Below are positions 43,784 to 52,890 of a DNA stretch of 64,000 nucleotides, piece after piece. The notes beneath the pieces are model-generated. The model was not told the origin of the DNA. It saw nothing but the letters and a program-made list of their open reading frames with translations, and did not search any database. How positions within the stretch are numbered: the first letter of the stretch is position 1; each line of letters begins with the position of its first letter. The position numbers were made by a program, and so were the translations under genes. Source of the DNA: Veillonellales bacterium (GTDB lineage: Bacteria > Bacillota > Negativicutes > JAAYSF01); NCBI GenBank assembly GCA_039680175.1, contig JBDKTO010000043.1:24339-88338 (forward strand). Reading direction: 5' to 3'.

Positions 43784-46255
43784 CTATCGTTCTTCGATTA
43801 TTTTTTTCGTAAGCTCATTTCGGCTGCTGATACTTAATTTAGCATAGATAGTTTGCAACGCTTTTTTTACAGTAATTTCAGCAATCATCAGACTGTCCGC
43901 TATTTTGCGATTCGGCAATCCATCTGCGACAAGTTCGGCAATTTCCAATTCTCTTCTTGTAAGATTTAACAGTTTATCACCGTTTTCCAGTTCATCCTGC
44001 ATAGCTTCAATTTTTTTAGCAATGGCTGCGTACTGTGCTCGAACTTTGTCAACAAACCCGGCGTATTGCTCATTCTTTTCCAATTCAGCAAGAATCGGAA
44101 GAATATATTCCCCATTTTCCACAAAGGGTATGATCAATTGATCCGGAGCAGCGATATCAAGCGCCTGTTTAAGAGCGGCCCGGGCTTCCCGGTCATGTTT
44201 CCGTTGATACTGAGCGGCAGCTACATAAATATGAGTATATACCTGTCCCAACAGATTGGGAAAAACATTCGCCGTATTAATAAACGACCTGGCGAGACCG
44301 AGAAGCTTCAAATATTCACCCTTCAGCAGCAATGATTTGCCGTATACAATGTTAAAAAATCCATGACTGGGAAAAAACAAACGGCTTTCCTGAAGTTGAC
44401 CGGTTGCAATCCATGAAGGGATCTTCTTTACCTGATTTAAACAAGAATAAATAAACCCCTCACACAGATCTGCCGTATGAACACATAAATACTGCCCATA
44501 TTGTTTAATTTCCCGACGGATTTCCTGCAAAAGATTTTGTATGGAAAATAAATTTCCCTTAACAAAAGCCAGACGGATTTGCAAAAATAAGGCACATATG
44601 ATAACCGTCAGCTGCCGACGGGGCTGCGCCGTATCCATTGCTTTATACATAATGATTTCAGCATTTTCAAAATCGCCGATATAATAATAACGCTCTGCCT
44701 CCATGAGATACTCCGTACCGGAACCATGTCCGTCGGTCAGCCGGTAATAATAGGGCGCGCACTCCATTATTTCACTGACTTCCTGCTCAAGCTGCCCGCT
44801 GTCCCGATAAAACAAATAAAGGACAGAAGGTGAGCCTGTCCATGAAGATTTATTGTCAAACAACCGGGACGTCCCCCGCATTAACCGACAGGCTTCTCGA
44901 TGATGTTCAGACATTCCGGTAATGCTGTTATATTTAGTAAAACTATATAGCAGTTCAAGCTCTCCCCTCAAGTATCTTTGCCTTTGCTCATCCTGAATCT
45001 CGTCAATATACCGGATGATCTCCGCAGTCTGAGTGGCAAATAACTCTTTTTCATTAAATAAAAATAGCGTTCTAAGATGAAGTAAACAGGCTATTGGATG
45101 TTGTCGCTTCACTTTCTTCGGGCATTCAGCAAAAATCCGACTGACCCTTTTTCCCCGTTCATTATTAATACTGTTGCCTTTATCCAGTTCGATGACAGTT
45201 AACAGTTTGTCAAAATCAGCGGCTTTATAAAAACAATCCATCGCATGAATATAATCTTTGACACTTACATACCACATCCCAGCCAGCCGAAAAATCGCCT
45301 GCCGGGTTTCACCTTTCTGCCGATCCAGTATTTTTCTCAGATAACCGGTAAGAACATTATGCATGCGATAGGTTCTATTCACCGGATCGTATGTAACAAA
45401 AGCATTCTTCGCTATAAGCCAGTTGAGTATTTTTCCCACATTCTTTTTTTGAACCATCGCTTGGGCCTGGGGCAAGGTAAAGCTGTCAAAAATACAAATA
45501 CTTAGCAAAAATTCCCTGACTTCTGCCGAGCAATGTCTGTAGATAACCTTGTCGATGAGATCATGCAAGCCGGTCTTCCAATCAACCTTTCCCTCCTGCA
45601 AAAAACTTAACATGCAAAGATATACGGCGCTGATCCAGCCTTCGGTATAATCATAAAGTGCCGCTGCTTCCCCGGGTTTAAGACGGATTCCACATAGCTT
45701 ATAATACTCAATGATTTCGTTCTTTGTAAACTCAAAAACTTTTTTATCAATCACATAACAATAGCCTTTCAGAGCCAGTTCTGTCGTATTTTCGCCAAAC
45801 ATCACCCGGGATATGATTACAATATGCAAATTTGGCTGAACCGTCTTGATCAATCGTTCCAGAAATTTATCCATATCTTCGGATAACAGTAAATGATAAT
45901 CATCAATTACAATGACGGTTTTATTGGTAAATTTCACACTTTCTATCATCTCGATAGCCTCTTCGATAAAGATACTGCTTATCGGTGCTCCCAAAGCGGC
46001 CAGGCTATTTGCACAGCCAGTATCCAGCTTTTGAAACAAACGGCTGAACCCATGCCAAAAAACGCTCACCGAATCATCGGCCAGTGTTTGCCATACCACC
46101 TTCGCCTTGCATTTTTTCAAATATTCCTTCACAGCGGTAGTTTTGCCATATCCCATGGGTGCCACCACGACTGTTAAAGGATATTGCCAAATATTATTCA
46201 TGATTTTATTCATCGACTTACGCCTGTATAAAACCGCAGTATTATGTGCTAACAT
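43784..46255 (-). CDS. MalT-like (LAL-type) LuxR-family transcriptional activator
   Basis: An 823-residue protein. The N-terminal ATPase part has a P-loop (VAPMGYGKTTAV, residues 31-42) and a Walker B-like VIVIDDYHLLL. The middle 450 residues are helical, TPR-like repeats. The last 65 residues are a LuxR helix-turn-helix (LTRRELEIAELVADGLPNRKIADSL shown as LTRRELEIAELVADGLPNRK, then TVKKALQTIYAKL). Such ATP-dependent activators bind an inducer through the helical region. It lies directly upstream of tpsA in the same direction but is separated by a terminator, so it is a candidate regulator of the secretion locus. The start is ATG with a modest GGGAG site. Confidence 0.92.
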   Translation of the reverse strand: MLAHNTAVLYRRKSMNKIMNNIWQYPLTVVVAPMGYGKTTAVKEYLKKCKAKVVWQTLADDSVSVFWHGFSRLFQKLDTGCANSLAALGAPISSIFIEEAIEMIESVKFTNKTVIVIDDYHLLLSEDMDKFLERLIKTVQPNLHIVIISRVMFGENTTELALKGYCYVIDKKVFEFTKNEIIEYYKLCGIRLKPGEAAALYDYTEGWISAVYLCMLSFLQEGKVDWKTGLHDLIDKVIYRHCSAEVREFLLSICIFDSFTLPQAQAMVQKKNVGKILNWLIAKNAFVTYDPVNRTYRMHNVLTGYLRKILDRQKGETRQAIFRLAGMWYVSVKDYIHAMDCFYKAADFDKLLTVIELDKGNSINNERGKRVSRIFAECPKKVKRQHPIACLLHLRTLFLFNEKELFATQTAEIIRYIDEIQDEQRQRYLRGELELLYSFTKYNSITGMSEHHREACRLMRGTSRLFDNKSSWTGSPSVLYLFYRDSGQLEQEVSEIMECAPYYYRLTDGHGSGTEYLMEAERYYYIGDFENAEIIMYKAMDTAQPRRQLTVIICALFLQIRLAFVKGNLFSIQNLLQEIRREIKQYGQYLCVHTADLCEGFIYSCLNQVKKIPSWIATGQLQESRLFFPSHGFFNIVYGKSLLLKGEYLKLLGLARSFINTANVFPNLLGQVYTHIYVAAAQYQRKHDREARAALKQALDIAAPDQLIIPFVENGEYILPILAELEKNEQYAGFVDKVRAQYAAIAKKIEAMQDELENGDKLLNLTRRELEIAELVADGLPNRKIADSLMIAEITVKKALQTIYAKLSISSRNELTKKIIEER

Positions 46256-46595
46256 TGTAAGCCATCTCCCAGGAGCAATATGATTCGCAGCATCTTAGAG
46301 GGTACGCTGGACGGCTTGTAATCGGACACTATATTCCAATTAAGGTTCTCATTTTCTCTTCGCAATAACATCAAATCCTGCTCCGTTTCCTTCGGATAAT
46401 GAACTGCTCTTCTCCATTCGACGGTGATTTTCCTGCTTGATGGCAATTCTGCCATTGCTTGCTGAACAGAGTATTTTCCCATCATCTAATGCCTGTTCAT
46501 TTTTTTGATCCATACTCTTTATCCCCTTTCTTATCCACCATAAAAGCAAACCCTCTACCAAAAATCTTGGTAGAGGTCAACATCAGATAGCTTCA
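46256..46595 (-). other. 340-bp unassigned region with a short frame and a hairpin
   Basis: On the minus strand a 54-codon frame (46516-46352, MDQKNEQALDDGKIL...) follows a passable GAAAGGGGA ribosome site. An overlapping frame (46485-46249) encodes PSSRKITVEWRRAVHYPK. Neither has a family I recognise, and both look like decayed sequence beside the broken intron. A hairpin CCTCTACCA/TGGTAGAGG (46552-46576) has no T-run. Confidence 0.4.
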
Positions 46596-47046
46596 TCACC
46601 CAAGGCTTATATTGCCGAATAGCCCGACGATGTTATATTCCAGCACCCATCCATATTCCCAGCACCTTTCTCTGGTTACTCGTATTGCATCAATTGCTGA
46701 CCGATTTGGTCGATACCCATAATAATCTTCAAGAAAGACGGGCTCTACTTTTGGCTCAAATGCCATGCGTGTCACCATTTGGGCAATTCGGTCTTCGATT
46801 GTTGGTATCCCCAATAATCTTTTCTTACCATTCTTCTTAGGGATTTCCACACCCCCTTACGGCTTTCGAGAAATAGCTTCCCGATGACATATGGTTCCAC
46901 AGTTTGTAGAGATTGTCTTTTAGATTTTCTTCGTATGCCTCAAAAGTAATGCCATCTACGCCACCAGCACCTTTATTTGCTTTTACCAGCTTGTACGCGG
47001 TTAAAACCACATTTTTGGAAATTTGAAACGATTTTTCCCCGTTCAT
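46596..47046 (-). pseudogene. Group II intron reverse transcriptase/maturase, truncated and frameshifted
   Basis: The first 60 codons (SKNVVLTAYKLVKANKGAGGVDGITFEAYE, in part KANKGAGGVDGITFEAYEEN) match the N-terminal RT-0/RT-1 region of LtrA-type proteins. The frame breaks in a G-run near 46855 and continues in another frame with EIPKKNGKKRLLGIPTIEDR and FLEDYYGYRPNRSAIDAI, blocks RT-1 to RT-2. It stops at GLFGNISLG, just before the YADD catalytic block, so RT, maturase and endonuclease parts are gone. Not functional. Confidence 0.9.
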
Positions 47047-47567
47047 AAAATCCTCTCATTTCTGGTTGTTTTATTTGCGAGTTATGAATGATAGAATCCC
47101 TTCGCTCCACCCTCATTACAAAGGTTTCCTCACTACTACGGATTCTTCCGCACCTGTACAGTTCATCACTATTCACCCTCGTCGTTCTCTGCTTGGATTT
47201 TCACTTAACATTACTGCACAGGATTCTCCTGTTCCTAAAAAGAGCCTATGTCATGTTCCTAGGATCTTTACACCGACAGCCGTTCAGTCAGTAATCAGGT
47301 TTCTTCTGAACTCCTCCCACCTGCGTCAAAAAACAGTTGGTTTTGACTGTATTTTCGTATTAACGATGCTTCGTCGATCTCTTCACTTTCGTTTAGCTCC
47401 ACAACACATACCTGACTGCTCTCAACAGCCTTTTCCCTTGCGCTCAGTACCATATCTTTAGGATATAGCTCCCAAGGATGGTTTGAAACTTACACCTGAA
47501 TATCGGTTTCGAGAAGGCTTCTCTCATCTCTTTTAAAGCACGCCGTTAATGGCACTTCAGGACACAC
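46596..47567 (-). mobile_element. Truncated group II intron (5' part and partial ORF)
   Basis: The 5' boundary is probably at 47567, where the minus strand begins GTGTGTCCTGAAGTGCC (GUGYG-type intron start). The following 500 bases resemble domain I of bacterial group II introns (AACGGCGTGCTTT, GGGAGCTATATCC), ending in the broken reverse transcriptase. No domain V hairpin is visible at the left end, so the 3' half is deleted. The element separates the MalT-like regulator from the MFS gene. Confidence 0.75.
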
Positions 47568-47678
47568 TTTGACGCTTATTTTTAAGGAATGAAAAAGTTT
47601 TCTCGGCAAGAAGGAATATTCAAAATTTAGTATAAATACCATATATAAACAATAATTGCCGTTGGACCAGAGAAAAGA

Positions 47679-47723
47679 AAAGTCCAATTACACTAGAATT
47701 ATACACTAGCGTAATTGGACTTT
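47679..47723. repeat. Long inverted repeat upstream of the MFS gene
   Basis: AAAGTCCAATTACACTAG and CTAGCGTAATTGGACTTT form an 18-bp stem with one mismatch around nine bases. TACACTAG is also directly repeated (47689-47696, 47702-47709). On the minus strand it runs into TTTTCTTTTCT, so it could be a minus-strand terminator, or an operator for the MFS gene 78 bases downstream. Confidence 0.6.
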
Positions 47724-47800
47724 CATTGTTTATTAGGAGGTGAAATGAAGGTTGGTTCTATTTAATAATGGATATGGGCCAATATGAAGGAGGGACAGAG

Positions 47801-49051
47801 ATGTTAATTAACGAAACCGGACCTAATGCTCGGTACAGCAAAATGGTTTTATTTGGTTGTTGGTTAGGATGGTTTTTGAATTTTGCCGACAGATCCCTAT
47901 TAGCTCCGTTAATTCCACTCATTAAGCAAGAGATGAATCTTGGCTATTTAGGTGTAGGGTTTTTAACAACTGCTTTTTTTATCGGCTACACAATAACGCC
48001 TGTTCCAGGCGGTTATTTAGCTGATAAATTTGGTGCCAAGAAAGTGATTGTTCCCAGCATGGTTGGTTTTGGTTTTACCACATTATTTACTGGATTTGTG
48101 AATTCCGCTCCGATGTTATCTTTAGCACGGGGGATAACCGGATTATTTGAAGGTTCGTTTTATGCAACTGCTGTTGGTTATGTATCCTCGGTTTTTTCAA
48201 AGGCTAACCGCGGCAAGGCGATGGCACTCTATTCTACCGGCTGGACGTTGGGAAGTATGGCCGGAATATTTTTTGCAACTTTTATGGGCGTTAATTACGG
48301 CTGGCGTTCTCCTTGGATGTTTATGCTTATTCCCACATTATTAGCAGCTTGGTTGTTTTGGAAGTATGTCCCACAGATGAAGCGGGAAGAAACGCCGGCC
48401 TTTCTGGAAGCAGCTATGGCAGGCGGTAAGCAAAAAGGAGTTTTAAGAGATGTGCTTAAAGTCCGTAATGCTTGGATTATCTTTGCCTTGCAATTTATTG
48501 CAAATTTTGGTTACTGGTCTATTAACACGTTTACCCCATTATACTTTGCCGAGGTAAAAGGTTTTTCCTTTGTTGCATCCGGATCGTTATTAGCTGTTAT
48601 GCTAATTGCGGGAACATTTGGTTCTATTGCATCAGGTATAGTATCAGACCGGCTGGGTAGAAGAACTGGTATCTCCCTGTTTTTCGCTACAGCAGGATTA
48701 ACTTGGTTCGGAGTGTTAAACTCCACAACTGTTAGCGAAACGTTAGTCTGGGCAGCAATCTCCGGTTTCTTTATTACCGGGTTATATCCTACGATTTTAG
48801 CTTGGATGACAGACTGTGTGTCTCCCAACTTAACAGCGGCTGCCAGCGGATTTGGTATTATGGGAGCAGAAGTTGGCGCATTCACAACTCCCATGGTATC
48901 CGGAATAATCGCCAATGCAATGGGACTGGACGTGGCCATGAATATCTATATTGCTTCCTATATTGTTGGCGCAGTTGTCGTATGGGGCGGAAAAGAAATG
49001 ATTGGCGGTACAATTCAAACAGGAAAAGCCCAAACTATCAATATCAATTAA
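47801..49051 (+). CDS. MFS transporter, anion:cation symporter-like (ExuT/GudP type)
   Basis: A 416-residue protein with 12 hydrophobic segments. The helix-1 motif NFADRSLLAPLIPLI and the loop GGYLADKFGAKKVIVPS match the ACS branch of MFS (hexuronate, glucarate, phthalate and similar organic anions). I chose ATG at 47801 since GAAGGAGGG stands just upstream; a start 33 bases earlier adds a poor extension. It precedes an HD-domain gene by 17 bases, so the two form an operon ending at the terminator near 50040. The substrate is unknown, though uronates are attractive given the uxa operon 8 kb away. Confidence 0.85.
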   Translation: MLINETGPNARYSKMVLFGCWLGWFLNFADRSLLAPLIPLIKQEMNLGYLGVGFLTTAFFIGYTITPVPGGYLADKFGAKKVIVPSMVGFGFTTLFTGFVNSAPMLSLARGITGLFEGSFYATAVGYVSSVFSKANRGKAMALYSTGWTLGSMAGIFFATFMGVNYGWRSPWMFMLIPTLLAAWLFWKYVPQMKREETPAFLEAAMAGGKQKGVLRDVLKVRNAWIIFALQFIANFGYWSINTFTPLYFAEVKGFSFVASGSLLAVMLIAGTFGSIASGIVSDRLGRRTGISLFFATAGLTWFGVLNSTTVSETLVWAAISGFFITGLYPTILAWMTDCVSPNLTAAASGFGIMGAEVGAFTTPMVSGIIANAMGLDVAMNIYIASYIVGAVVVWGGKEMIGGTIQTGKAQTININ

Positions 49052-49068
49052 CTTTAAGGGGGATGAGC

Positions 49069-49926
49069 ATGGGATCGTGGTTAACGCTACCAAATGATGA
49101 ACTGGCACGGTTTCAGGGCAGCCGCTGTTATCAGTTAATTGTTGAAAAATATTTGGCAGCAATAGGAAATAAAGACTGGCAGCAGCAGGTACAGGAATTA
49201 TTGTCTATGGGCAGCCCCCTTAGTTCCTATCAATATCCGGCGTTGTCAAATTGGGAATTCCAGGTTTCTCCGGGATCGGGTGCACACCACACTCATTTTG
49301 GCGGCTTAGCGCTGCACACTTTGCAAAACCTGGAGTATGCCGAAAGCTGGGCTACCGTTTATCAGTCAAGAAGTATTCCGGTCAGCAGGGATTTGTTGTT
49401 TGCTATGATTATTCTTCACGATTGCATGAAACGGTTTATTTATCAATTTGATGATCAATTTAACCTGGTTAAGGCGGAAGATCCTTTTATAGCGAAAAGT
49501 GAGGATCATCATTCGTGGGTAATCAGGGAAATGGCGGCTAGAGGCTTTGATGTTGAACTGATTAAGGGCGTTGCAGCTATGCATGGTATTGATGATGTTT
49601 CCCTCGATAGCGGAGTTACAGGGACTGCGGTTGTTAGCCATTATCTTCACATCGGTGATTCGCATCTCAACTATACAGAGGATGACATTAGGCCGGAACA
49701 CGTCATCGGCTTTCTTGCTGATTCCGACTGGCACTGGAGCGGCCAGGCACAGAGAAAAAGTCATTTTCTTGCAAAAATAATGGCGAAAAAGCTTCAGGCG
49801 GACCCTAAATATCTGGCTCTTTATTTAGGGTCGAGATTTACTTTTGAAAAAATTGGTTCAATCATTGAAGCGGATGGATATGAACAGGCTGCCGGTAAGG
49901 TTGAGGCCATGATTTCGCTGAAGTGA
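49069..49926 (+). CDS. HD-domain metal-dependent phosphohydrolase
   Basis: A 285-residue soluble protein. GAHHTHFGGLALHTLQN (about residues 71-87) and MIILHDCMK supply the first His and the HD pair of an HD domain of the YhaM-like subtype, and HHSW plus a later HIGDSHLNY add candidate ligands. The family cleaves phosphate esters of nucleotides or RNA. The substrate is unknown. I chose ATG at 49069 because AAGGGGGATG precedes it at good distance; an in-frame ATG six bases earlier is too close to it. It lies 17 bases after the MFS gene, which suggests a metabolic partner role. Confidence 0.8.
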   Translation: MGSWLTLPNDELARFQGSRCYQLIVEKYLAAIGNKDWQQQVQELLSMGSPLSSYQYPALSNWEFQVSPGSGAHHTHFGGLALHTLQNLEYAESWATVYQSRSIPVSRDLLFAMIILHDCMKRFIYQFDDQFNLVKAEDPFIAKSEDHHSWVIREMAARGFDVELIKGVAAMHGIDDVSLDSGVTGTAVVSHYLHIGDSHLNYTEDDIRPEHVIGFLADSDWHWSGQAQRKSHFLAKIMAKKLQADPKYLALYLGSRFTFEKIGSIIEADGYEQAAGKVEAMISLK

Positions 49927-50028
49927 TAAACTTGGAATGACGTCACCTATTGAGTTCAGGGTATTGAACGACCGTCTCTTTAGGCAAGAAGTCGAAGTCG
50001 ACAAATTAAAAATAGCAAAATAATGCTT

Positions 50029-50052
50029 CCGGCCACCGTGCCGGTTTTTTTT
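50029..50052 (+). terminator. Intrinsic terminator of the MFS/HD operon
   Basis: CCGGC and GCCGG pair around CACCGT and are followed by eight T. Confidence 0.85.
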
Positions 50053-50158
50053 GCCTGAAGTCCCAAGATATAGGTTATAATGTCAATCGCTTTTTACTCA
50101 TTTTTACCCAATAAAACACAGTATTGCCTGCCTAATTGCCTTCTCATCCATATAATGT

Positions 50159-50194
50159 AAAAAAGTCTTCCAAGGCTAAAGTCCTGGAAGACCT
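50159..50194 (-). terminator. Terminator after tRNA-Arg
   Basis: On the minus strand AGGTCTTCCAGGA and CCTTGGAAGACT form a stem followed by six T, just downstream of the tRNA 3' end. Confidence 0.85.
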
Positions 50195-50213
50195 GATTTC
50201 ATTACATTTTAAA

Positions 50214-50288
50214 TGGTGCGCCCGGTAGGAATCGAACCTACGCCACCGGTTCCGGAGACCGGTGCTCTATCCCCTGAGCTACGGGCGC
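50214..50288 (-). tRNA. tRNA-Arg(CCG), CCA encoded
   Basis: A 75-nt cloverleaf with acceptor GCGCCCG/CGGGCGC, anticodon loop CTCCGGA (anticodon CCG), T-loop GGTTCGATTCC and genomic CCA. Confidence 0.95.
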
Positions 50289-50311
50289 ATATTGTTTTAA
50301 CCACAAATAGC

Positions 50312-50340
50312 ATTATAACATAATGCATGCAGCATGTCTA
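50312..50340 (-). promoter_or_regulatory. Promoter of tRNA-Arg
   Basis: On the minus strand TAGACA (50335-50340), a 17-base spacer and TATAAT (50312-50317) precede the tRNA by about 24 bases. Confidence 0.8.
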
Positions 50341-50402
50341 ATTATTTTAAAGAACTTTTTACAGCAAAATATACCTTACGAAAGAGCGGACCAAGCTAAC
50401 CG

Positions 50403-50816
50403 CTATTTTTCTTCTATCGCTGCCTGACAATAGGGGCATTTCTTCCAGCCCCGTTCCAATTCCCTGCCGCAGGAACGGCATTTTGGCTTCAGGGTATAGC
50501 CGCAATAAGGGCATATCTTAAACTCTTCTTTTACTTTACCGCCGCACATGGTACAGCAAGTCGTTTCGTCTACCACCGTGGCTTCCACGTCAATAATATC
50601 CGGCTTGGTTTTTGATGATTTCATCCGCGGCTTGCGCCCCAGCAGTAAATACAGGGGAAAAACAATAATCAGCATAGCCAGGGTTCCAAGGGACCACAAT
50701 AAGGCAGAGCCAAGGTCATGGCCACGGCCTCTGGCATCACTATACACCCAATACGCTGCGACAAATGCAATTAAAAAACTGATGGCGGCCATACCGGTTC
50801 CCCCTATAAATTCCAT
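50403..50816 (-). CDS. Membrane-anchored zinc-ribbon protein
   Basis: A 137-residue protein. Two hydrophobic helices (about residues 10-25 and 42-60) are followed by a linker and two zinc ribbons built from CXXC pairs: CTMC with CPYC (about 88-106), and CRSC with CPYC (about 114-132). Double zinc ribbons of this kind bind zinc structurally and often mediate protein contacts. The function is unknown. The first ATG (50816) has a weak ribosome site, while the ATG eight codons in (50792) follows GGGGG at good distance and may be the true start. A TATAAT lies at about 50849-50854 on the minus strand. Confidence 0.75.
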   Translation of the reverse strand: MEFIGGTGMAAISFLIAFVAAYWVYSDARGRGHDLGSALLWSLGTLAMLIIVFPLYLLLGRKPRMKSSKTKPDIIDVEATVVDETTCCTMCGGKVKEEFKICPYCGYTLKPKCRSCGRELERGWKKCPYCQAAIEEK

Positions 50817-50926
50817 GACTTATCCGACTGAATTCAGTCCTATTTGATTATAGCACGTCAAAAGTCAGTTAAGCAATATCAAAGGCTCTCGCCCCAGTGT
50901 AACCTGATACATGCATGGTTCTGTAG

Positions 50927-52249
50927 TCAGCCGCTAATTTCATCCAACGTCCTGCCTTTTGTTTCTTCGCCAAAAAACCAAACCACTGCGGCAATCAGCA
51001 GCATAACTATCGTAAACATAAAGAATACTCTCGCAAAGCCACCGTTGTCGGTAATCATATAGCCCACTACCGTAGGCGCCAATATACCGCCGATTCGGCC
51101 TACCGCAGCCGCCCAGCCTGAACCGAAAGCCCGCACCCGGGTAGGATATAATTCCGGTGTATAAGTATACACAACACCCCAGGCTCCCAAATTAAAAAAG
51201 GACATTAGGCTTCCCCAAATCAGCACTGCCGCCGGTGAGCCGCCCTGACCGAAAAAGTAGGCGCATACCGCACTCAAAGCGAGAAAGCCTGCCATCGTTC
51301 CCCGCCGGCCAATCCGGTCCACCAAATAAGCCGCAGTAAAGTAACCAGGCAATTGGGCAACCGCCATTAACAAAACGAACTCAAAAGTTTTTAGCACTGT
51401 ATATCCCTGCCCAACCATTAATGACGGCAGCCAGGTAAAAATGCCATAATAGGAATAAACAATGCCAAACCACAACACCCACAGCATTGCGGTACGCTTG
51501 ACAAAGCCGCGAGCCCAAAGATCAGCAAAAGCCACCCGGCTGCTTTTCTTCGCCGGAGGTGCTACTGCTTCCGCCGTCACCGTCATCCCGACTGTCGACC
51601 GCTCTATTTTGCTGACGATGTGATGGGCTTCCTGCAAGCGCCCCTTGTTCAGCAAATAACGCACCGATTCAGGTACAGCCCGCCACACCTGAAAAATATA
51701 CAACGCCGGCAGCGCACCGATAAAGAAGGCCATATGCCAGCCGTAGCGGGGAATAATCAAATACGATATGAGAGCCGCCGCCAGCCAGCCAACTCCCCAA
51801 AAACTTTCCAGCAAAACAATAAATTTCCCCCGGGCAGCCGGCGGTGAATACTCAGTCACCAAAGTAACCGCCACCGGTAATTGCCCACCAAGGCCAAACC
51901 CCACCAAAAAACGAAAAGTAAGCAGAGATTCATAACTCCAGGCCAGACTGCACAGCCCTGTCGCCACGCTGTAGATTAACAAAGTAGCGGCAAATATTTT
52001 TTTGCGGCCGAAATGATCGGCGGCCGAACCGGCCAGTACGGCACCAAGCGCCATTCCTACCAGTCCGATACTGCCAATGTAACCCATCTGAGTGCTGCCA
52101 AGGCCCCAATCTTTGGCCAACGCGGGTAATACAAAAGCAATAATTCCGGTATCCATAGCATCGAACATCCAGCCCAGCCCGGTAATACATAATAGTTTGT
52201 AATGAAAACTTCCCACCGGGATACGTTCCAAGCGACTAATGATATCCAT
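50927..52249 (-). CDS. niaP: Niacin/nicotinamide-type MFS transporter (NiaP-like)
   Basis: A 440-residue protein with 12 hydrophobic segments of the sugar-porter/AAHS-like MFS branch. Residues 24-40 (GLGWMFDAMDTGIIAFV) and the RFLVGFGLGGQLPVAVTLVTEY stretch (RFLVGFGLGGQLPVA) are typical of NiaP/YceI. GRKK and RIGRRG loops mark the motif A sites. The start follows AAGGAGG. The upstream neighbour is a NiaR-like repressor, and a candidate operator lies at the promoter, which supports niacin uptake feeding NAD salvage. Aromatic acid or other organic anion transport remains possible. Confidence 0.8.
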   Translation of the reverse strand: MDIISRLERIPVGSFHYKLLCITGLGWMFDAMDTGIIAFVLPALAKDWGLGSTQMGYIGSIGLVGMALGAVLAGSAADHFGRKKIFAATLLIYSVATGLCSLAWSYESLLTFRFLVGFGLGGQLPVAVTLVTEYSPPAARGKFIVLLESFWGVGWLAAALISYLIIPRYGWHMAFFIGALPALYIFQVWRAVPESVRYLLNKGRLQEAHHIVSKIERSTVGMTVTAEAVAPPAKKSSRVAFADLWARGFVKRTAMLWVLWFGIVYSYYGIFTWLPSLMVGQGYTVLKTFEFVLLMAVAQLPGYFTAAYLVDRIGRRGTMAGFLALSAVCAYFFGQGGSPAAVLIWGSLMSFFNLGAWGVVYTYTPELYPTRVRAFGSGWAAAVGRIGGILAPTVVGYMITDNGGFARVFFMFTIVMLLIAAVVWFFGEETKGRTLDEISG

Positions 52250-52270
52250 AATGGCCTCCTTGATGTATTT

Positions 52271-52323
52271 ACATCTGTCTTGTCACATGCGATTATTATA
52301 AATCATCAGCCTAAAAATGGCAA
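52271..52323 (-). promoter_or_regulatory. niaP promoter with candidate NiaR operator
   Basis: On the minus strand TTGCCA (52318-52323), a 17-base spacer and TATAAT (52295-52300) form a promoter. ATGTGACAAGACAGATGT (52271-52288) follows near +1 and is an imperfect palindrome (ATGTGAC...GACAGATGT) of a size fitting a NiaR box. Confidence 0.65.
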
Positions 52324-52344
52324 GCCCCTTTGAGAGACTTCCTG

Positions 52345-52860
52345 CTAATTGACTAATATTCCCTCCTGCCGCAATTCTTGCTCAATTTGCCGCAAAGCCT
52401 TACGATCAGGCAGCTCCAGCGTGTGCAAGTGTACGCCGCCGGTAACGATGGAAAGGGGTTCGGCGCCGCTGCCTGACAAATTATGCAGAAAATCCGCAAT
52501 ATCCCGCCGGGATGACAGCATCAAATTCGCCCGGATCTCACCATATACCGGATGTTCCACAACTACATCCAGCACCTTGCCCCCGTTATCAATCATGATG
52601 GTAAGCTCTTTGGCTAAAGCATCCCGTCCATGCCGGCAGGCCAAAGTAGCGGTAAGCGCTCCGGTCTTTTCCGCAGCCGGCAGAATATATCCCTGAGGGG
52701 TTGCATACACTGCTTCTCCGGCGGCCCGAAGAATTGCAATATCCCCAACGATAATCTGACGGCTTACTCTTAATTCCCGGGCCAGTTCCGTACCGGTCAC
52801 CGGTTTGTCCGCTATTTTCAATTTTTGCAGCAACGCCCTGCGGCGCTCTTTCGTATCCAT
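52345..52860 (-). CDS. niaR: NiaR-like transcriptional repressor of niacin/NAD genes
   Basis: A 171-residue protein. A winged HTH_11 domain (residues 1-60, VTGTELARELRVSRQIIVGDIAIL in part TGTELARELRVSRQ) is followed by a 3H domain (about 75-165) with its three conserved histidine regions: CRHGRD, VEHPVYGEI and GGVHLHTLE. In NiaR these histidines bind a metal that helps nicotinic acid act as co-repressor. I use ATG at 52860, preceded by GGAGAGG, rather than the ATG 30 bases upstream. The stop of the potassium channel gene lies 30 bases before. It is likely to repress the niaP-like transporter just downstream. Confidence 0.88.
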   Translation of the reverse strand: MDTKERRRALLQKLKIADKPVTGTELARELRVSRQIIVGDIAILRAAGEAVYATPQGYILPAAEKTGALTATLACRHGRDALAKELTIMIDNGGKVLDVVVEHPVYGEIRANLMLSSRRDIADFLHNLSGSGAEPLSIVTGGVHLHTLELPDRKALRQIEQELRQEGILVN

Positions 52861-52890
52861 ATGATCCTCTCCAGTCCGCTCCCATTTCAA

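Noticed and set aside
47066..47461. 131-codon plus-strand frame rich in Leu/His/Pro/Ser
   Set aside because: It lies opposite domain I of the truncated group II intron; such frames are common artefacts of structured intron RNA.
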